Below, in pieces: positions 36,034-44,724 of a DNA stretch of 64,000 bases. This stretch comes from Photobacterium ganghwense. Its GTDB lineage: Bacteria > Pseudomonadota > Gammaproteobacteria > Enterobacterales > Vibrionaceae. The stretch is from NCBI RefSeq assembly GCF_003025595.1, contig NZ_PYMI01000012.1:33814-97813 (forward strand), written 5' to 3'. Made by a program: the position numbers and the translations under genes. The first letter of the stretch is position 1. Each line of letters opens with the position of its first letter. The notes beneath the pieces are model-generated. The model was given only the letters and a program-made list of their open reading frames with translations. It was not told the origin of the DNA and made no database searches.

Positions 36034-36056
36034 AAAGGGCCTGAAGGCCCTTTTTT
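36034..36056 (+). terminator. Intrinsic terminator of ppnN
   Basis: GGGCC / GGCCC stem (36037-36041, 36046-36050) with TGAA loop and six T, 20 bp before the xni start. Confidence 0.85.
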
Positions 36057-36075
36057 CTATTCAAATGGTTAACGC

Positions 36076-36870
36076 ATGTCGTCGATCCACCTTGTCGTTA
36101 TTGATGCCCTCAACCTGATCCGTCGGGTTCACGCCGCCCAACCGGGCGAGCCGGATGTCCGGAATACTGCCAATGTCTGTTGTCAGGCACTGGGAAAAAT
36201 CATCCAGATGAGCCAGCCGACTCACATTGTTGCCGTGTTTGATCACCACGGTGACGATCGGGGATGGCGGGCACAGTTGCTGCCGAACTACAAAGAAGGC
36301 CGTAAGCCCATGCCGGAAGAGCTGATGCACGGCATGGAGCTGATTCAGGATGCCTTCATGGCGATGGGCATTGATTCCCTACTGTCAGACGGGGACGAAG
36401 CGGACGATCTGGTCGCCACTCTGGCGCTGAAAGTGGCGTCTGGCGGTCATCAGGTAACCATTGTCTCGACCGATAAAGGCTATTGCCAGCTACTGCAGCC
36501 TACCTTGCGCATTCGGGATTACTTTCAGCAACGTTGGCTCGACAGCCCGTTTATTGAAAAAGAGTTCGGCGTAAAGCCCGAGCAACTGACCGATTACTGG
36601 GGACTGGCCGGGATCAGCTCCAGCAAAATTCCCGGCGTGCCGGGCATCGGGCCAAAAGCTGCGGTGGAACTGCTTACCCAGTATCCGAATCTGGAAGCCA
36701 TTCTGGCTGCCGATAACCTGCCGACGAAATGGCAAAAAAAAATAGCGGCCCACGGTGAGCAGGCTCTGGCTTGTAAACAGGTGGCCAGTCTGAAAACAGA
36801 CCTGCAGCTGGGTTTTAACCTGCAAGACATTCGCTTTCAGCCAGCTACCACGGCAGATGCAGAAACGTAA
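36076..36870 (+). CDS. xni: Flap endonuclease Xni (ExoIX)
   Basis: Homologue of the 5'-nuclease domain of DNA polymerase I, 264 residues. It has the N-terminal VVIDALNLIRR, the metal-site clusters GDEADDLVATLA and STDKGYCQLL, and the helix-hairpin-helix PGVPGIGPKAAVELL. E. coli Xni lacks one of the metal ligands of polymerase I-type enzymes and has low activity; the same family is assumed here. Between ppnN and rlmM, flanked by terminators. Confidence 0.95.
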   Translation: MSSIHLVVIDALNLIRRVHAAQPGEPDVRNTANVCCQALGKIIQMSQPTHIVAVFDHHGDDRGWRAQLLPNYKEGRKPMPEELMHGMELIQDAFMAMGIDSLLSDGDEADDLVATLALKVASGGHQVTIVSTDKGYCQLLQPTLRIRDYFQQRWLDSPFIEKEFGVKPEQLTDYWGLAGISSSKIPGVPGIGPKAAVELLTQYPNLEAILAADNLPTKWQKKIAAHGEQALACKQVASLKTDLQLGFNLQDIRFQPATTADAET

Positions 36871-36928
36871 AAAAGGCGCTTAACAGGCTGACGCTGAAAA
36901 CCACCTCTGCCTGGCTTTTCCCACGCAC

Positions 36929-36962
36929 AAAAAAAACGCCATCACAATGATGGCGTTTTTTT
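36929..36962. terminator. Bidirectional terminator between xni and rlmM
   Basis: AACGCCATCA / TGATGGCGTT stem (36935-36944, 36948-36957) with a CAA loop and T runs on both strands. It serves the convergent xni and rlmM genes. Confidence 0.92.
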
Positions 36963-37061
36963 CAGGTTCAGACTCAGCTCATAACATCACGTGTCCGACC
37001 CAACCGCCTGTTTGCAAGCGATTGGCCACAAGACACAATGCTGCCGTGACCAGCCGGGCCG

Positions 37062-38150
37062 TTAATACGGCGCGCGGTTATCAAGGCGCTGGATGTGCAC
37101 CGTGATTTCTTCACGGTCATGATACAGGTGCTTGGCTTGCAGCTTGAATTTCACCCCGTTTTGGATCAGATACAGTTTCAGGTTTTCGATGTCCTGCAGT
37201 ACCTCATCGTAGCGACCTTTCATTGGCAGCTTCAGGTTGAAAATCGTCTCTTTGGCCCAGGCTTTAATCAGCCAGTCACCCATCAGGTGCGCCACGCGAG
37301 CCGGTTTTTCCACCATATCACACACCAACCAAGTCACGTTCTTACGCGGTGGCTCAAACTTGAACCCGTCAGCTTCGTGGTGTTTGACCTGCCCGGTATC
37401 CATCAGGCTCTGTGCCATCTGACCGTTATCCACCGCATGGACAAACATTGAGCGTTTCACCAGCTGGTAAGTCCAACCGCCCGGACAAGCGCCCAAGTCC
37501 ACCCCCCACATGCCGGATGCCAGACGCTCATCCCACTCTTCACGCGGAATAAACACATGGAAGGCTTCTTCCAGCTTCAGCGTCGAACGGCTTGGCGCAT
37601 CTGACGGGAACTTCAGGCGTGGGATGCCCATGAAGAACTGAGAGTTATTGTGCGAGTAGGAATACCCGACATAACAGCAGCCCGGAGCGATAAAGCACAA
37701 GTGCAGAACCGGTTTCTTGGGATTGTCCTTGGTATACAACACGCCCTGCTTACGCAGTGCCTGACGCAGCGGCACGGTAAACTTACGGCAGAACTTAAGC
37801 AGCTCTTTCGCTTCATTGGTATCTGGTGTTTCCACCCGCAGATCGCCACAACGCGGGAACGCTTCGACCTGCTCAAGGATCGGCGAAATACGATCATCCG
37901 ATGGCAAAGCTTCAAGCAGAGGCATGACGGCTACCATCTGACGGGCAAAAATCAGCTCAGAAAAAGGCTGGCGCTGGATGAACGCATCCGCATCGCCCGG
38001 CTGATAAAACTCGAACAGAACAAAACCGGAGTTATTCTTTACCCGCGGAAAGCCAAACAGCTCCAATACATTGGCTTTATCCTGAACTTCACCGGCACAT
38101 TCCTTCTCGAAACCGGGACGGCAGTACAACAGAACGTGATTCACATTCAC
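37062..38150 (-). CDS. rlmM: 23S rRNA 2'-O-ribose methyltransferase RlmM
   Basis: Methylates C2498 of 23S rRNA. 362 residues: an N-terminal THUMP-type RNA-binding domain (about 1-170) and a C-terminal Rossmann methyltransferase domain with the SAM motif VDLGACPGGWTYQL and the later NLKLPMKGRYDEV containing the catalytic lysine. It lies in a gcvA-hydrolase-ygdD-rlmM order on the minus strand; gcvA-ygdD-rlmM is also the E. coli order. It starts 3 nt after the ygdD stop codon. Confidence 0.97.
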   Translation of the reverse strand: MNVNHVLLYCRPGFEKECAGEVQDKANVLELFGFPRVKNNSGFVLFEFYQPGDADAFIQRQPFSELIFARQMVAVMPLLEALPSDDRISPILEQVEAFPRCGDLRVETPDTNEAKELLKFCRKFTVPLRQALRKQGVLYTKDNPKKPVLHLCFIAPGCCYVGYSYSHNNSQFFMGIPRLKFPSDAPSRSTLKLEEAFHVFIPREEWDERLASGMWGVDLGACPGGWTYQLVKRSMFVHAVDNGQMAQSLMDTGQVKHHEADGFKFEPPRKNVTWLVCDMVEKPARVAHLMGDWLIKAWAKETIFNLKLPMKGRYDEVLQDIENLKLYLIQNGVKFKLQAKHLYHDREEITVHIQRLDNRAPY

Positions 38151-38153
38151 CCC

Positions 38154-38537
38154 TTACGCTGATCGCCAGGCTGCCACAGCAAGCACCACCCAGCCAATTA
38201 TAAAACAGACTCCTCCCATCGGCGTGATGGGCCCCAACCACTTCATTCCGGTCAGCGCCAGGCCATACAGGCTGCCACTGAACATCAGAATACCCGCGAT
38301 AAAAAACAGGGCCGCGTATAATACCGCTTTTGAAGGAAGAATGCGTGCCAATATTACACACCCGATGACAGCCAGGCTGTGCCAGGCCTGATACTGTACG
38401 CCTGTCTTAAAAATATCGAGCAGATTCGGGTCCAGACGCGCTTTCAACCCGTGGGCCGCAAATGCCCCCAATGCCACAGCGACAGCACCGCTCAGCGCCG
38501 CCAGCACCAGGATCCAGCGACTGAATTGATTGTTCAT
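38154..38537 (-). CDS. ygdD: DUF423 inner membrane protein YgdD
   Basis: 127 residues with four hydrophobic segments. It has the DUF423 signature GAFAAHGLKARLD near residue 30 and GLALTGMKWLGPITPMGG near residue 100. Function unknown. Its ATG directly follows the stop codon of the hydrolase gene (TAA-ATG) and its stop is 3 nt from rlmM, so the three are co-translated. Same neighbours as E. coli ygdD. Confidence 0.93.
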   Translation of the reverse strand: MNNQFSRWILVLAALSGAVAVALGAFAAHGLKARLDPNLLDIFKTGVQYQAWHSLAVIGCVILARILPSKAVLYAALFFIAGILMFSGSLYGLALTGMKWLGPITPMGGVCFIIGWVVLAVAAWRSA

Positions 38538-39212
38538 TTATCCTCTCCCTGCAACACATTCCTTAATAAATTTTGCCAGCACACCCACCGCCTGTGCCAG
38601 ATTACCGGCTTCAGTGTGACCCGATACCTTGCGCGGTTTAAAGCTGTGGTCGCCGTCCGGCAGAAAAGCGGTTTGGACACATTCGGCATACTGCCAGCCT
38701 TCCACTTCTTCGCGGGTACCAAAGGTATCGCGTTCTCCCTGCAAAATCAGAGTCGGGATCGCGATAGTCTGCAAGTGATCCCCCCGGAAGTTTTCCGGTT
38801 TCCCCGGCGGATGAAACGGAAAGCCCAGACACGCCACGCCGCTGACCAGCGCCTGGCAGTCACTCACATCCGGAGTCTCGGCGGCAATCTCAGTCACCAT
38901 CAGGCTGGCCATACGCCCGCCCATCGACTTTCCACCAATCACCAGCGGACCATCCGTAGCGAAAGCCTGGATATGGCGCTGAAAATCCAGCAATAGCTTA
39001 GGCTGGCGATCCGGTGGCCGCTTCTTGCCGTCGTCACGCCGTTTCACCATGTAAGGAAAATCAAACCGGACGACCCGAATCCCGTGCAGGGTCAGGCCCT
39101 TGGCAATAGTCGTCATGAACGCATGATCCATCCCAGCTCCCGCGCCATGGGCAAACAGAAACGTCGCTTCATACTGCCCGTCGGCGGGCAAATCGATTAA
39201 ATACTCTGACAT
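38538..39212 (-). CDS. Alpha/beta hydrolase, KANL3/Tex30 type
   Basis: 224 residues. Nucleophile serine S96 in VIGGKSMGGR, a catalytic aspartate in ILQGERDTFG and histidine in PDGDHSFKP. The oxyanion region is FAHGAGAGMDH. Substrate unknown. It is inserted between gcvA and ygdD, which are adjacent in E. coli. It follows gcvA by 66 bp. Confidence 0.88.
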   Translation of the reverse strand: MSEYLIDLPADGQYEATFLFAHGAGAGMDHAFMTTIAKGLTLHGIRVVRFDFPYMVKRRDDGKKRPPDRQPKLLLDFQRHIQAFATDGPLVIGGKSMGGRMASLMVTEIAAETPDVSDCQALVSGVACLGFPFHPPGKPENFRGDHLQTIAIPTLILQGERDTFGTREEVEGWQYAECVQTAFLPDGDHSFKPRKVSGHTEAGNLAQAVGVLAKFIKECVAGRG

Positions 39213-39278
39213 AATACTTTCAGTTAACTGCGTTGAGCTTTATTTTTGGTTTTTGTGTCTTTGTGCTTGGTTTTTTGA

Positions 39279-40199
39279 TTATTCAGCTTCCGCGACGTCC
39301 GGCAGGTCTTCCTGCTCGCGGGCCGCTTTCGCCAGTACCCAGTCACGGAAAATTTGGATCCGGCCGGTTTCCGCCTGACGCTCCTGACACACCAAGTAGA
39401 ACGCATTCTTACTCATCAGCACTTCATCAAACGGGCAGACAAGACGCCCGGCTTCCAGCTCCGGCTGCGCCAGCACATTGTTACCCAGCGCAATCCCCTG
39501 ACCATGGGCCGCCGCCTGTAACACCATCGTAGAGTGGCTGAAAATCGGCCCCTGATTCACATTGGTGCCGTGGATGCCGTGGTGACGAACAAAATTTTTC
39601 CACTCTTTGCGGGACGTATCGTGCAGCAGGGTATGGTATTTCAGGTCGTCAAGTGAACGCAGCGGCTTGGTTCCGTTGAGCAGCATCGGCGAACATACCG
39701 GCAGCAGAAACTCCTGATACAGCTTATCAGCACGCAAACCCGGCCAGTTGCCACGCCCGTAATAGATTGCCACATCCACATCTTCAGTCAGCGAACCTTC
39801 ATCCAGATCTACCGCTTTAATCCTGACATCAATATCAGGATGTTGCTCATTGAAATCGGCCAGTCGAGGTACCAGCCACTGAATCGCAAAACTAGGAGGT
39901 AAACTAATGGTTAATGCGCCTTTTGCACCACGTTCCAAAACCTTGTCGGTCGCATCTGAAATGGCTGAAAAGATATCTTTGATGTCGAGGAAATAACTCT
40001 GACCTTCCTCGGTCAGTAGGAGTGAGCGGTTGCGACGACGGAATAATTTTAGCCCCAAAAACTCCTCGAGGGCTTTAATTTGGTGGCTTACCGCCGCTTG
40101 TGTGACAAATAACTCTTCCGCGGCGCGGGTAAAACTGAGATGGCGGGCAGCCGCTTCAAAGACTTTTAAGGAGTTGAGCGGTGGCAGACGTCTAGACAT
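39279..40199 (-). CDS. gcvA: LysR-type regulator GcvA
   Basis: Activator/repressor of the glycine cleavage operon and activator of the gcvB RNA. 306 residues with the N-terminal winged helix (PLNSLKVFEAAARHLSFTRAAEELFVTQAAVS) and the periplasmic-binding-like effector domain (about 90-300). AGGAA lies before the ATG. Divergent from gcvB, exactly as in E. coli. A CTAAT box (the GcvA recognition core) on the minus strand is present at 40211-40215. Confidence 0.96.
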   Translation of the reverse strand: MSRRLPPLNSLKVFEAAARHLSFTRAAEELFVTQAAVSHQIKALEEFLGLKLFRRRNRSLLLTEEGQSYFLDIKDIFSAISDATDKVLERGAKGALTISLPPSFAIQWLVPRLADFNEQHPDIDVRIKAVDLDEGSLTEDVDVAIYYGRGNWPGLRADKLYQEFLLPVCSPMLLNGTKPLRSLDDLKYHTLLHDTSRKEWKNFVRHHGIHGTNVNQGPIFSHSTMVLQAAAHGQGIALGNNVLAQPELEAGRLVCPFDEVLMSKNAFYLVCQERQAETGRIQIFRDWVLAKAAREQEDLPDVAEAE

Positions 40200-40247
40200 A
40201 CTTTTCCTGCATTAGTTTTTTTTATGGGAAACATTATAAATTGTCCA

Positions 40248-40276
40248 TTGTTCAAGTGCTACATAAACCATATGAT
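40248..40276 (+). promoter_or_regulatory. gcvB promoter
   Basis: -35 TTGTTC (40248-40253), 17-bp spacer, -10 TATGAT (40271-40276). The predicted start is near 40283. A CTAAT-type GcvA box lies upstream at 40211-40215. Confidence 0.7.
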
Positions 40277-40282
40277 TCACCC

Positions 40283-40472
40283 CGCAACGGTGAGGGAGGC
40301 CAAGTTTTTCGCCCTCAGGCACTTTGGCCTCAGCATAGTTGCGATGTTGTGTTTGCATATTATCCGGGTTGTTCCGGATGGGTAGTCAATCTACCGATTT
40401 TACTTCCTGTATTTTTGACCTGTCTGTCAAAATTCATTCTTGGCACTGCGCCCCAACGCAGTGCTTTTTTTT
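40283..40472 (+). ncRNA. gcvB: GcvB small regulatory RNA
   Basis: Hfq-dependent repressor of amino-acid and peptide transporter mRNAs, divergent from gcvA. Conserved parts: the GU-rich target-binding region R1 (TTGCGATGTTGTGTTTGC, about 40339-40356), the GTAG...CTAC hairpin, and the second conserved block ACTTCCTGTATTTTTGACC followed by TGTCTGTC (about 40402-40427). The terminator stem GCACTGCG / CGCAGTGC with eight T ends at 40472. The length of about 190 nt compares with about 205 in E. coli. The 5' end is placed from the promoter. A 77-codon open frame across it is not considered a gene. Confidence 0.93.
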
Positions 40473-40587
40473 GATCCTCAGATCCGAATCACGACCCGTT
40501 ATACTGTAAGCAACGGGAGAAACACTTGCTCTTACTGTGATTTAACCGCATGATCTCCCCCCTTGTCTAATTGCAATGTGACACACC

Positions 40588-41808
40588 ATGACTGCCCAAT
40601 TTGATATCAATGACATCCGTCAGCAGTTCCCGGCGCTTGCCCAGGAGTGTAACGGTCAGCCGCTGGTTTACCTCGACAGCGCGGCGACGGCCCAGAAACC
40701 CCACCTTGTTATCGAAACCATCCGGCAGTACTACAGTGGCCACAATGCCAATGTTCATCGCGGCAGTCATTCCCTGACCGCGGCTGCGACCGCCCAGTTT
40801 GAACAGGCCCGCGAAACGGTTCAGCAGTTTCTGCATGCCGCCAGCAGCAAAGAGATCATCTGGACCCGCGGCGCAACCGAGGCGCTGAACCTGATCGCGC
40901 AGACTTATGCCCGCAATACCCTGCAGCCGGGCGATGACATTCTGGTCAGCGAGCTGGAGCACCACGCCAATATCGTGCCGTGGCAAATTGTGGCCGAGCA
41001 AACCGGTGCCCGGGTGGTCAAAATTCCGATGCGCCCGGACTGTACCCTGGATCTTGAGGCCTACCACACGCTGCTGACCCCACGAACAAAAATAGTTGCG
41101 GTTGCCCATGTCACCAACGTGACCGGCACCCGAAATCCGATCGAGGCGATGATTACTGCGGCTCATGCGGTCGGGGCTGTGGTCGTGGTCGATGGCGCGC
41201 AGGCCGTGGTTCACGAAACCATTGATGTGCAGGCACTCAATGCTGACTTTTACGTCTTCTCCGGCCATAAAATGTTTGCTCCGGCCGGTATCGGCGTGCT
41301 GTACGGCAAGCAGGCCCTGCTGGAAGCCATGCCTCCCTGGCATGGCGGCGGCAAAATGGTCGAAAAAGTCACGTTTGAGGGTACGACCTTCTCCGCGTTG
41401 CCGGGCAAATTTGAAGCCGGTACCCCTAACGTAGCAGGCAGCCTGGCGCTGGCCGCAGCGATCAAGTGGCTGAATAACCTGGATCGCGACGCCGCCGAGC
41501 AGCATATTCAGGCTTTACGCCAGAAAGCACTCGATGGCATCAAGGATATAGAAGACCTGCGAATTATCGGCCTGCAACCACATGCCAGCCTGTTTTCGTT
41601 TGTGGTCGACGGCGTCCACCATCAGGATATCGCCACCCTCCTTGATCAGCAGGGCATCGCGCTGCGTGCTGGTCATCACTGCGCCCACCCGATGATGGAT
41701 GCACTCGGACTGTCCGGAACACTGCGGGTGTCACTGGCGCTGTATAATACTGAAGAAGATGTAGAACGTTTTATTGCTGCGCTGCACAAAACGTGCAGCC
41801 TGCTGTAG
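40588..41808 (+). CDS. csdA: Cysteine desulfurase CsdA
   Basis: PLP enzyme that takes sulfur from cysteine and passes it as persulfide to CsdE for Fe-S assembly or tRNA modification. 406 residues of class II (SufS-like). The PLP lysine is K228 in SGHKMF and the active cysteine C365 in RAGHHCAHPMM. The PLP-binding TRGATEALN and VDGAQAVVH segments are intact. Next to csdE and tcdA as in E. coli, which argues for CsdA rather than SufS. Confidence 0.93.
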   Translation: MTAQFDINDIRQQFPALAQECNGQPLVYLDSAATAQKPHLVIETIRQYYSGHNANVHRGSHSLTAAATAQFEQARETVQQFLHAASSKEIIWTRGATEALNLIAQTYARNTLQPGDDILVSELEHHANIVPWQIVAEQTGARVVKIPMRPDCTLDLEAYHTLLTPRTKIVAVAHVTNVTGTRNPIEAMITAAHAVGAVVVVDGAQAVVHETIDVQALNADFYVFSGHKMFAPAGIGVLYGKQALLEAMPPWHGGGKMVEKVTFEGTTFSALPGKFEAGTPNVAGSLALAAAIKWLNNLDRDAAEQHIQALRQKALDGIKDIEDLRIIGLQPHASLFSFVVDGVHHQDIATLLDQQGIALRAGHHCAHPMMDALGLSGTLRVSLALYNTEEDVERFIAALHKTCSLL

Positions 41809-41817
41809 GAGAATGCC

Positions 41818-42246
41818 ATGACTTTGCCGACTCACCCTTTTGGCCGCGAAATCACAGCGGACAGCATCAGCGCCCAGATGGCGGCAGCCAGTGGCTGGGA
41901 AGATCGCTACCGGACCGTGATTCAGTTGGGTAAACAACTGCCGGCGCTGCCGGAAGCGCTCAAGCAGGATCAGCTGAAAGTCAGTGGCTGTGAAAGCCAG
42001 GTTTGGTTGGCCCACCAGCAGGATGCTGGCGTTTTTCACTTTGCTGCTGATTCCGACGCACGTATCGTGCGGGGTCTGATTGCCGTGGTACTCGCCGCCT
42101 ATGACGGAAAAACAGCCGCGCAGATCCAGGCATTCGACATCGACAGCTATTTTGACAGCCTGGGGTTGATGGCGCACCTGAGCCCATCACGCGGCAACGG
42201 CCTGAAAGCCATCGTTGAGCAGATCAAAGCGCTGGCCACAGCGTAA
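41818..42246 (+). CDS. csdE: Sulfur acceptor protein CsdE (SufE-like)
   Basis: Accepts persulfide sulfur from CsdA. 142 residues with the acceptor cysteine C58 in VSGCESQVWL and the family segments WEDRYRTVIQLGKQLP and RIVRGLIAVVLAAYDGK. It starts 9 nt after csdA, and a terminator follows at 42333. In E. coli CsdA-CsdE supplies TcdA (CsdL), encoded convergently here. Confidence 0.95.
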   Translation: MTLPTHPFGREITADSISAQMAAASGWEDRYRTVIQLGKQLPALPEALKQDQLKVSGCESQVWLAHQQDAGVFHFAADSDARIVRGLIAVVLAAYDGKTAAQIQAFDIDSYFDSLGLMAHLSPSRGNGLKAIVEQIKALATA

Positions 42247-42332
42247 TTAACACAATCGGGGACTCTCACTCATAAGGGCTATCGCTCACAGGGCCCCCTG
42301 GCACTTGGCCGCCGGTACTGATCTCTGGATAC

Positions 42333-42366
42333 AAAAAAGCGAGCACCTCGGGGGCTCGCTTTTTTA
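42333..42366. terminator. Bidirectional terminator between csdE and tcdA
   Basis: AAAAAAGCGAGC and GCTCGCTTTTTT arms (42333-42344, 42354-42365) with a 9-nt loop. It works for both convergent genes. Confidence 0.88.
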
Positions 42367-42440
42367 TTTCTATAGCTTCATTTCTGTCGCTTCATTCCTG
42401 CGGCTTCATCCTTGCCGCCTGACTTTACCGCAGCCACTGA

Positions 42441-43247
42441 TTAGCGGTGCTTTTCAATCAGCTTTTGCAGAATTCGGGATACCGCCACGAAACCAAATGT
42501 AGCCGTTACCATGGTGGCTGCGCCGAAGCCGCTGGCACAATCCATGCGCTTAGGTCCTTCCGCCGAGGCTTTGGCATTGCAAACCGTGCCGTCCGCCTGC
42601 GGGTATTTGAGCTGCTCCGTCGAGAACACGCACTCAATCCCGAACTTGCGATCGGTATTTTTGCTGAAGTTATAAAAGCGGCGCAGCATGTTACGGATTT
42701 TTGCCGCCAGCGGGTCCTGAATGGTACGAGACAAGTCAGCCACCTGAATCTGGGTCGGATCAACCTGGCCACCGGCACCACCTGTCGTGATGACCTTGAT
42801 CTTGTTTCGCTTACAGTAAGCCAGTAGCGCCGCCTTCGGCTTCACGCTGTCAATCGCATCCAGTACATAGTCAAAACGGCTGTCGATGTACTCCGGAATA
42901 TTTTCCGGGGTAATGAAATCATCAATCAGGTTCACCTGACACTCCGGGTTGATCAGCTTGATGCGATCTGCCATGACTTCAATCTTGCTCTGGCCGACAG
43001 TGCCTGTCATCGCGTGGATTTGACGGTTAATATTGGTCACACACACGTCGTCCATATCAATCAGGGTCAGTTCACCGACCCCAGAACGCGCCAGCGCTTC
43101 TGCCGCCCAGGAACCCACGCCACCGATACCGATCACGCAGACGTGCGCCGCCCGCAAAATTTCCACTTCGCTGTTACCGTAGAGACGGCGTGTTCCGCCG
43201 AACCGCTGGTTATAACTGTCTGATGCTGGGGTATCTAGTTCTCGCAT
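42441..43247 (-). CDS. tcdA: tRNA threonylcarbamoyladenosine dehydratase TcdA
   Basis: E1-like enzyme that cyclises t6A37 to ct6A in tRNAs. 268 residues with the N-terminal adenylation motif VIGIGGVGSWAAEALARSG (about 38-56), the DMDDVCVTNINRQ segment and the later TTGGAGGQVDP. A partner of CsdA/CsdE in E. coli (CsdL). Convergent to csdE, transcribed away from mltA's upstream region. No anomaly. Confidence 0.95.
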   Translation of the reverse strand: MRELDTPASDSYNQRFGGTRRLYGNSEVEILRAAHVCVIGIGGVGSWAAEALARSGVGELTLIDMDDVCVTNINRQIHAMTGTVGQSKIEVMADRIKLINPECQVNLIDDFITPENIPEYIDSRFDYVLDAIDSVKPKAALLAYCKRNKIKVITTGGAGGQVDPTQIQVADLSRTIQDPLAAKIRNMLRRFYNFSKNTDRKFGIECVFSTEQLKYPQADGTVCNAKASAEGPKRMDCASGFGAATMVTATFGFVAVSRILQKLIEKHR

Positions 43248-43278
43248 GGCCTGCTCGCGCTCTGTTCAATCGTTCATA

Positions 43279-43311
43279 CAGAAAGAGTGCGATTTATACG
43301 CACTCTTTCTG
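43279..43311. other. Perfect 13-bp hairpin between mltA and tcdA
   Basis: CAGAAAGAGTGCG / CGCACTCTTTCTG (43279-43291, 43299-43311) with a 7-nt loop. No T run follows on either strand. It lies 46 bp after mltA and 31 bp before the tcdA start on the minus strand. It may stop mltA transcripts or act as a tcdA leader element. Confidence 0.5.
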
Positions 43312-43357
43312 GAATTGTCCAGCGCCGCCGGACCAGTGACACGACTGAACGCCGTCG

Positions 43358-44446
43358 CTAGTTTGTCTGCCACGGTTGCTCAGTAGCCGTGTCCTGCAGA
43401 CCCAGCTTCCAGACCCGGCCAAAGTGCTTGTAATGACCGGCATCAATGCCTGCCTGATTCCCCATCCCGTGGTACAGGTCGAGGTGGTTTTTCTTCACCG
43501 CACCGCCGGTATCCAGCGCCAGTAATAATTTCAGCACATGTTTACCGTTCCAGTTCCCTTCTTCATCCAACTGAGGCACTTCGGCCAGCAAAACACTGCC
43601 CATCGGCAGATAGTCACGATCAGCGGCGACCGAGGCATGTGCCAGCAGCGGAATGCCTGCCGAGCCAATCACATCCAGGTTGTCTTTCGGTTTGAAGAAC
43701 ACATACGACGGATTTTGCTCCAGCAGCTCACGGGCTGTCTCTTCATCCTGACGGCTCACCCAGTCAGCAATGGCTTTCAGGGACATTTTCTCTTTCGGTA
43801 CTTCGCCCCGCTCGATCAGAATACGACCGATACTGACATAGCGGTGGCCATTCTTACCGCTGTACGCAAAATACTGCAGCTCATCGTTGTCCTCGTAATG
43901 GACGAACCCGCTGCCCTGCACCTCCATCATGAAGACATCCAGCATGGAAGCACTGTAGCCCAGCTCCAGCTCCTGTCCTGCCAGAGCCCCGGCGTAGATT
44001 TCCGACCGACTCGGACAGCGGGACGGGCACTCAGGCATCGCATACACCGGGTAACGGTAGGTTTCGTCCGGCGTATGGCGTAATTCAATCACCGGTGAAA
44101 AATAACCGGTGAACATCACATTCCCCTGGCTGTCCCCACCGCCCATCTGAGCGATCTGAATACCGTAATTCGCCAGCTCTTTCGGATCACCGCCTTGTGC
44201 AACCCACAGCTGAATCTGGTGATACAGCGACTGGTACTTGGATGCCATGCGCGGTGAGCGTTCTATCACCTTTTCCGCCTGAGCCTGGAACTGGCTGTAG
44301 TCGCGGGATTTATCCGATTCCACAGTTTCAACCCGGTTCAGTATCTGATTGAACTCACCGTCAAGATACTGCTGTCCCCGTTCTGTCGGCTTGGCACACC
44401 CGGCCAGCCCTAATATTAAAAGCGCAATGGTTGCTTTACGAAACAC
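43358..44446 (-). CDS. mltA: Membrane-bound lytic murein transglycosylase A
   Basis: Outer-membrane lipoprotein that cleaves peptidoglycan with formation of 1,6-anhydromuramic acid. The start is a GTG at 44446 (MFRKATIALLILGLAGC), with AGG about 8 nt upstream. The lipobox LAGC puts the lipid-modified cysteine at residue 17. A longer in-frame reading to 44695 has no similarity. Family segments: GYFSPVIELR, VQGSGFV, and the C-terminal 3D domain LDTGGAVKKNHLDLYHG with catalytic aspartate. 362 residues. Confidence 0.94.
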   Translation of the reverse strand: MFRKATIALLILGLAGCAKPTERGQQYLDGEFNQILNRVETVESDKSRDYSQFQAQAEKVIERSPRMASKYQSLYHQIQLWVAQGGDPKELANYGIQIAQMGGGDSQGNVMFTGYFSPVIELRHTPDETYRYPVYAMPECPSRCPSRSEIYAGALAGQELELGYSASMLDVFMMEVQGSGFVHYEDNDELQYFAYSGKNGHRYVSIGRILIERGEVPKEKMSLKAIADWVSRQDEETARELLEQNPSYVFFKPKDNLDVIGSAGIPLLAHASVAADRDYLPMGSVLLAEVPQLDEEGNWNGKHVLKLLLALDTGGAVKKNHLDLYHGMGNQAGIDAGHYKHFGRVWKLGLQDTATEQPWQTN

Positions 44447-44646
44447 TGTGAAACCTATGATACAGAGTTGATAATAAATGTAGCGAGTCCCCAAGTTTAC
44501 CCAGCTCGCAGGTGAAACCCAAGGCACTTTGCTCAGATGTCTGATTGTGGCGGATCCGGCTGCAGAAAATGTCAGCCTTCTGTTGGTTTTCGGTTCATTT
44601 GCTGTGCCACGCGTTTCGTGCTTGCATCTTGACCAATATGACACTA

Positions 44647-44707
44647 CTGTCATATTTGTGTCACATTTGTCAGCTTTAATAAAAACGTCACACAAACGTC
44701 ATCTGAA
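44647..44707 (+). promoter_or_regulatory. Pho-box-like tandem TGTCA repeats
   Basis: CTGTCATATTT (44647-44657) and GTGTCACATTT (44658-44668) are 11-bp direct repeats matching the PhoB box unit CTGTCAT-N4. A further TGTCA begins at 44668, and two CGTCA units 11 bp apart lie at 44686 and 44697. A TTTAAT -10 candidate (44675-44680) is suitably placed 6 bp after the second repeat. Predicted to drive the small gene at 44725. PhoB binding is inferred. Confidence 0.5.
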
Positions 44708-44724
44708 CCAACAGGGAAGGCACC

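Noticed and set aside
40241..40474. 77-codon open frame upstream of csdA
   Set aside because: It overlaps the gcvB promoter, RNA and terminator; no coding support.
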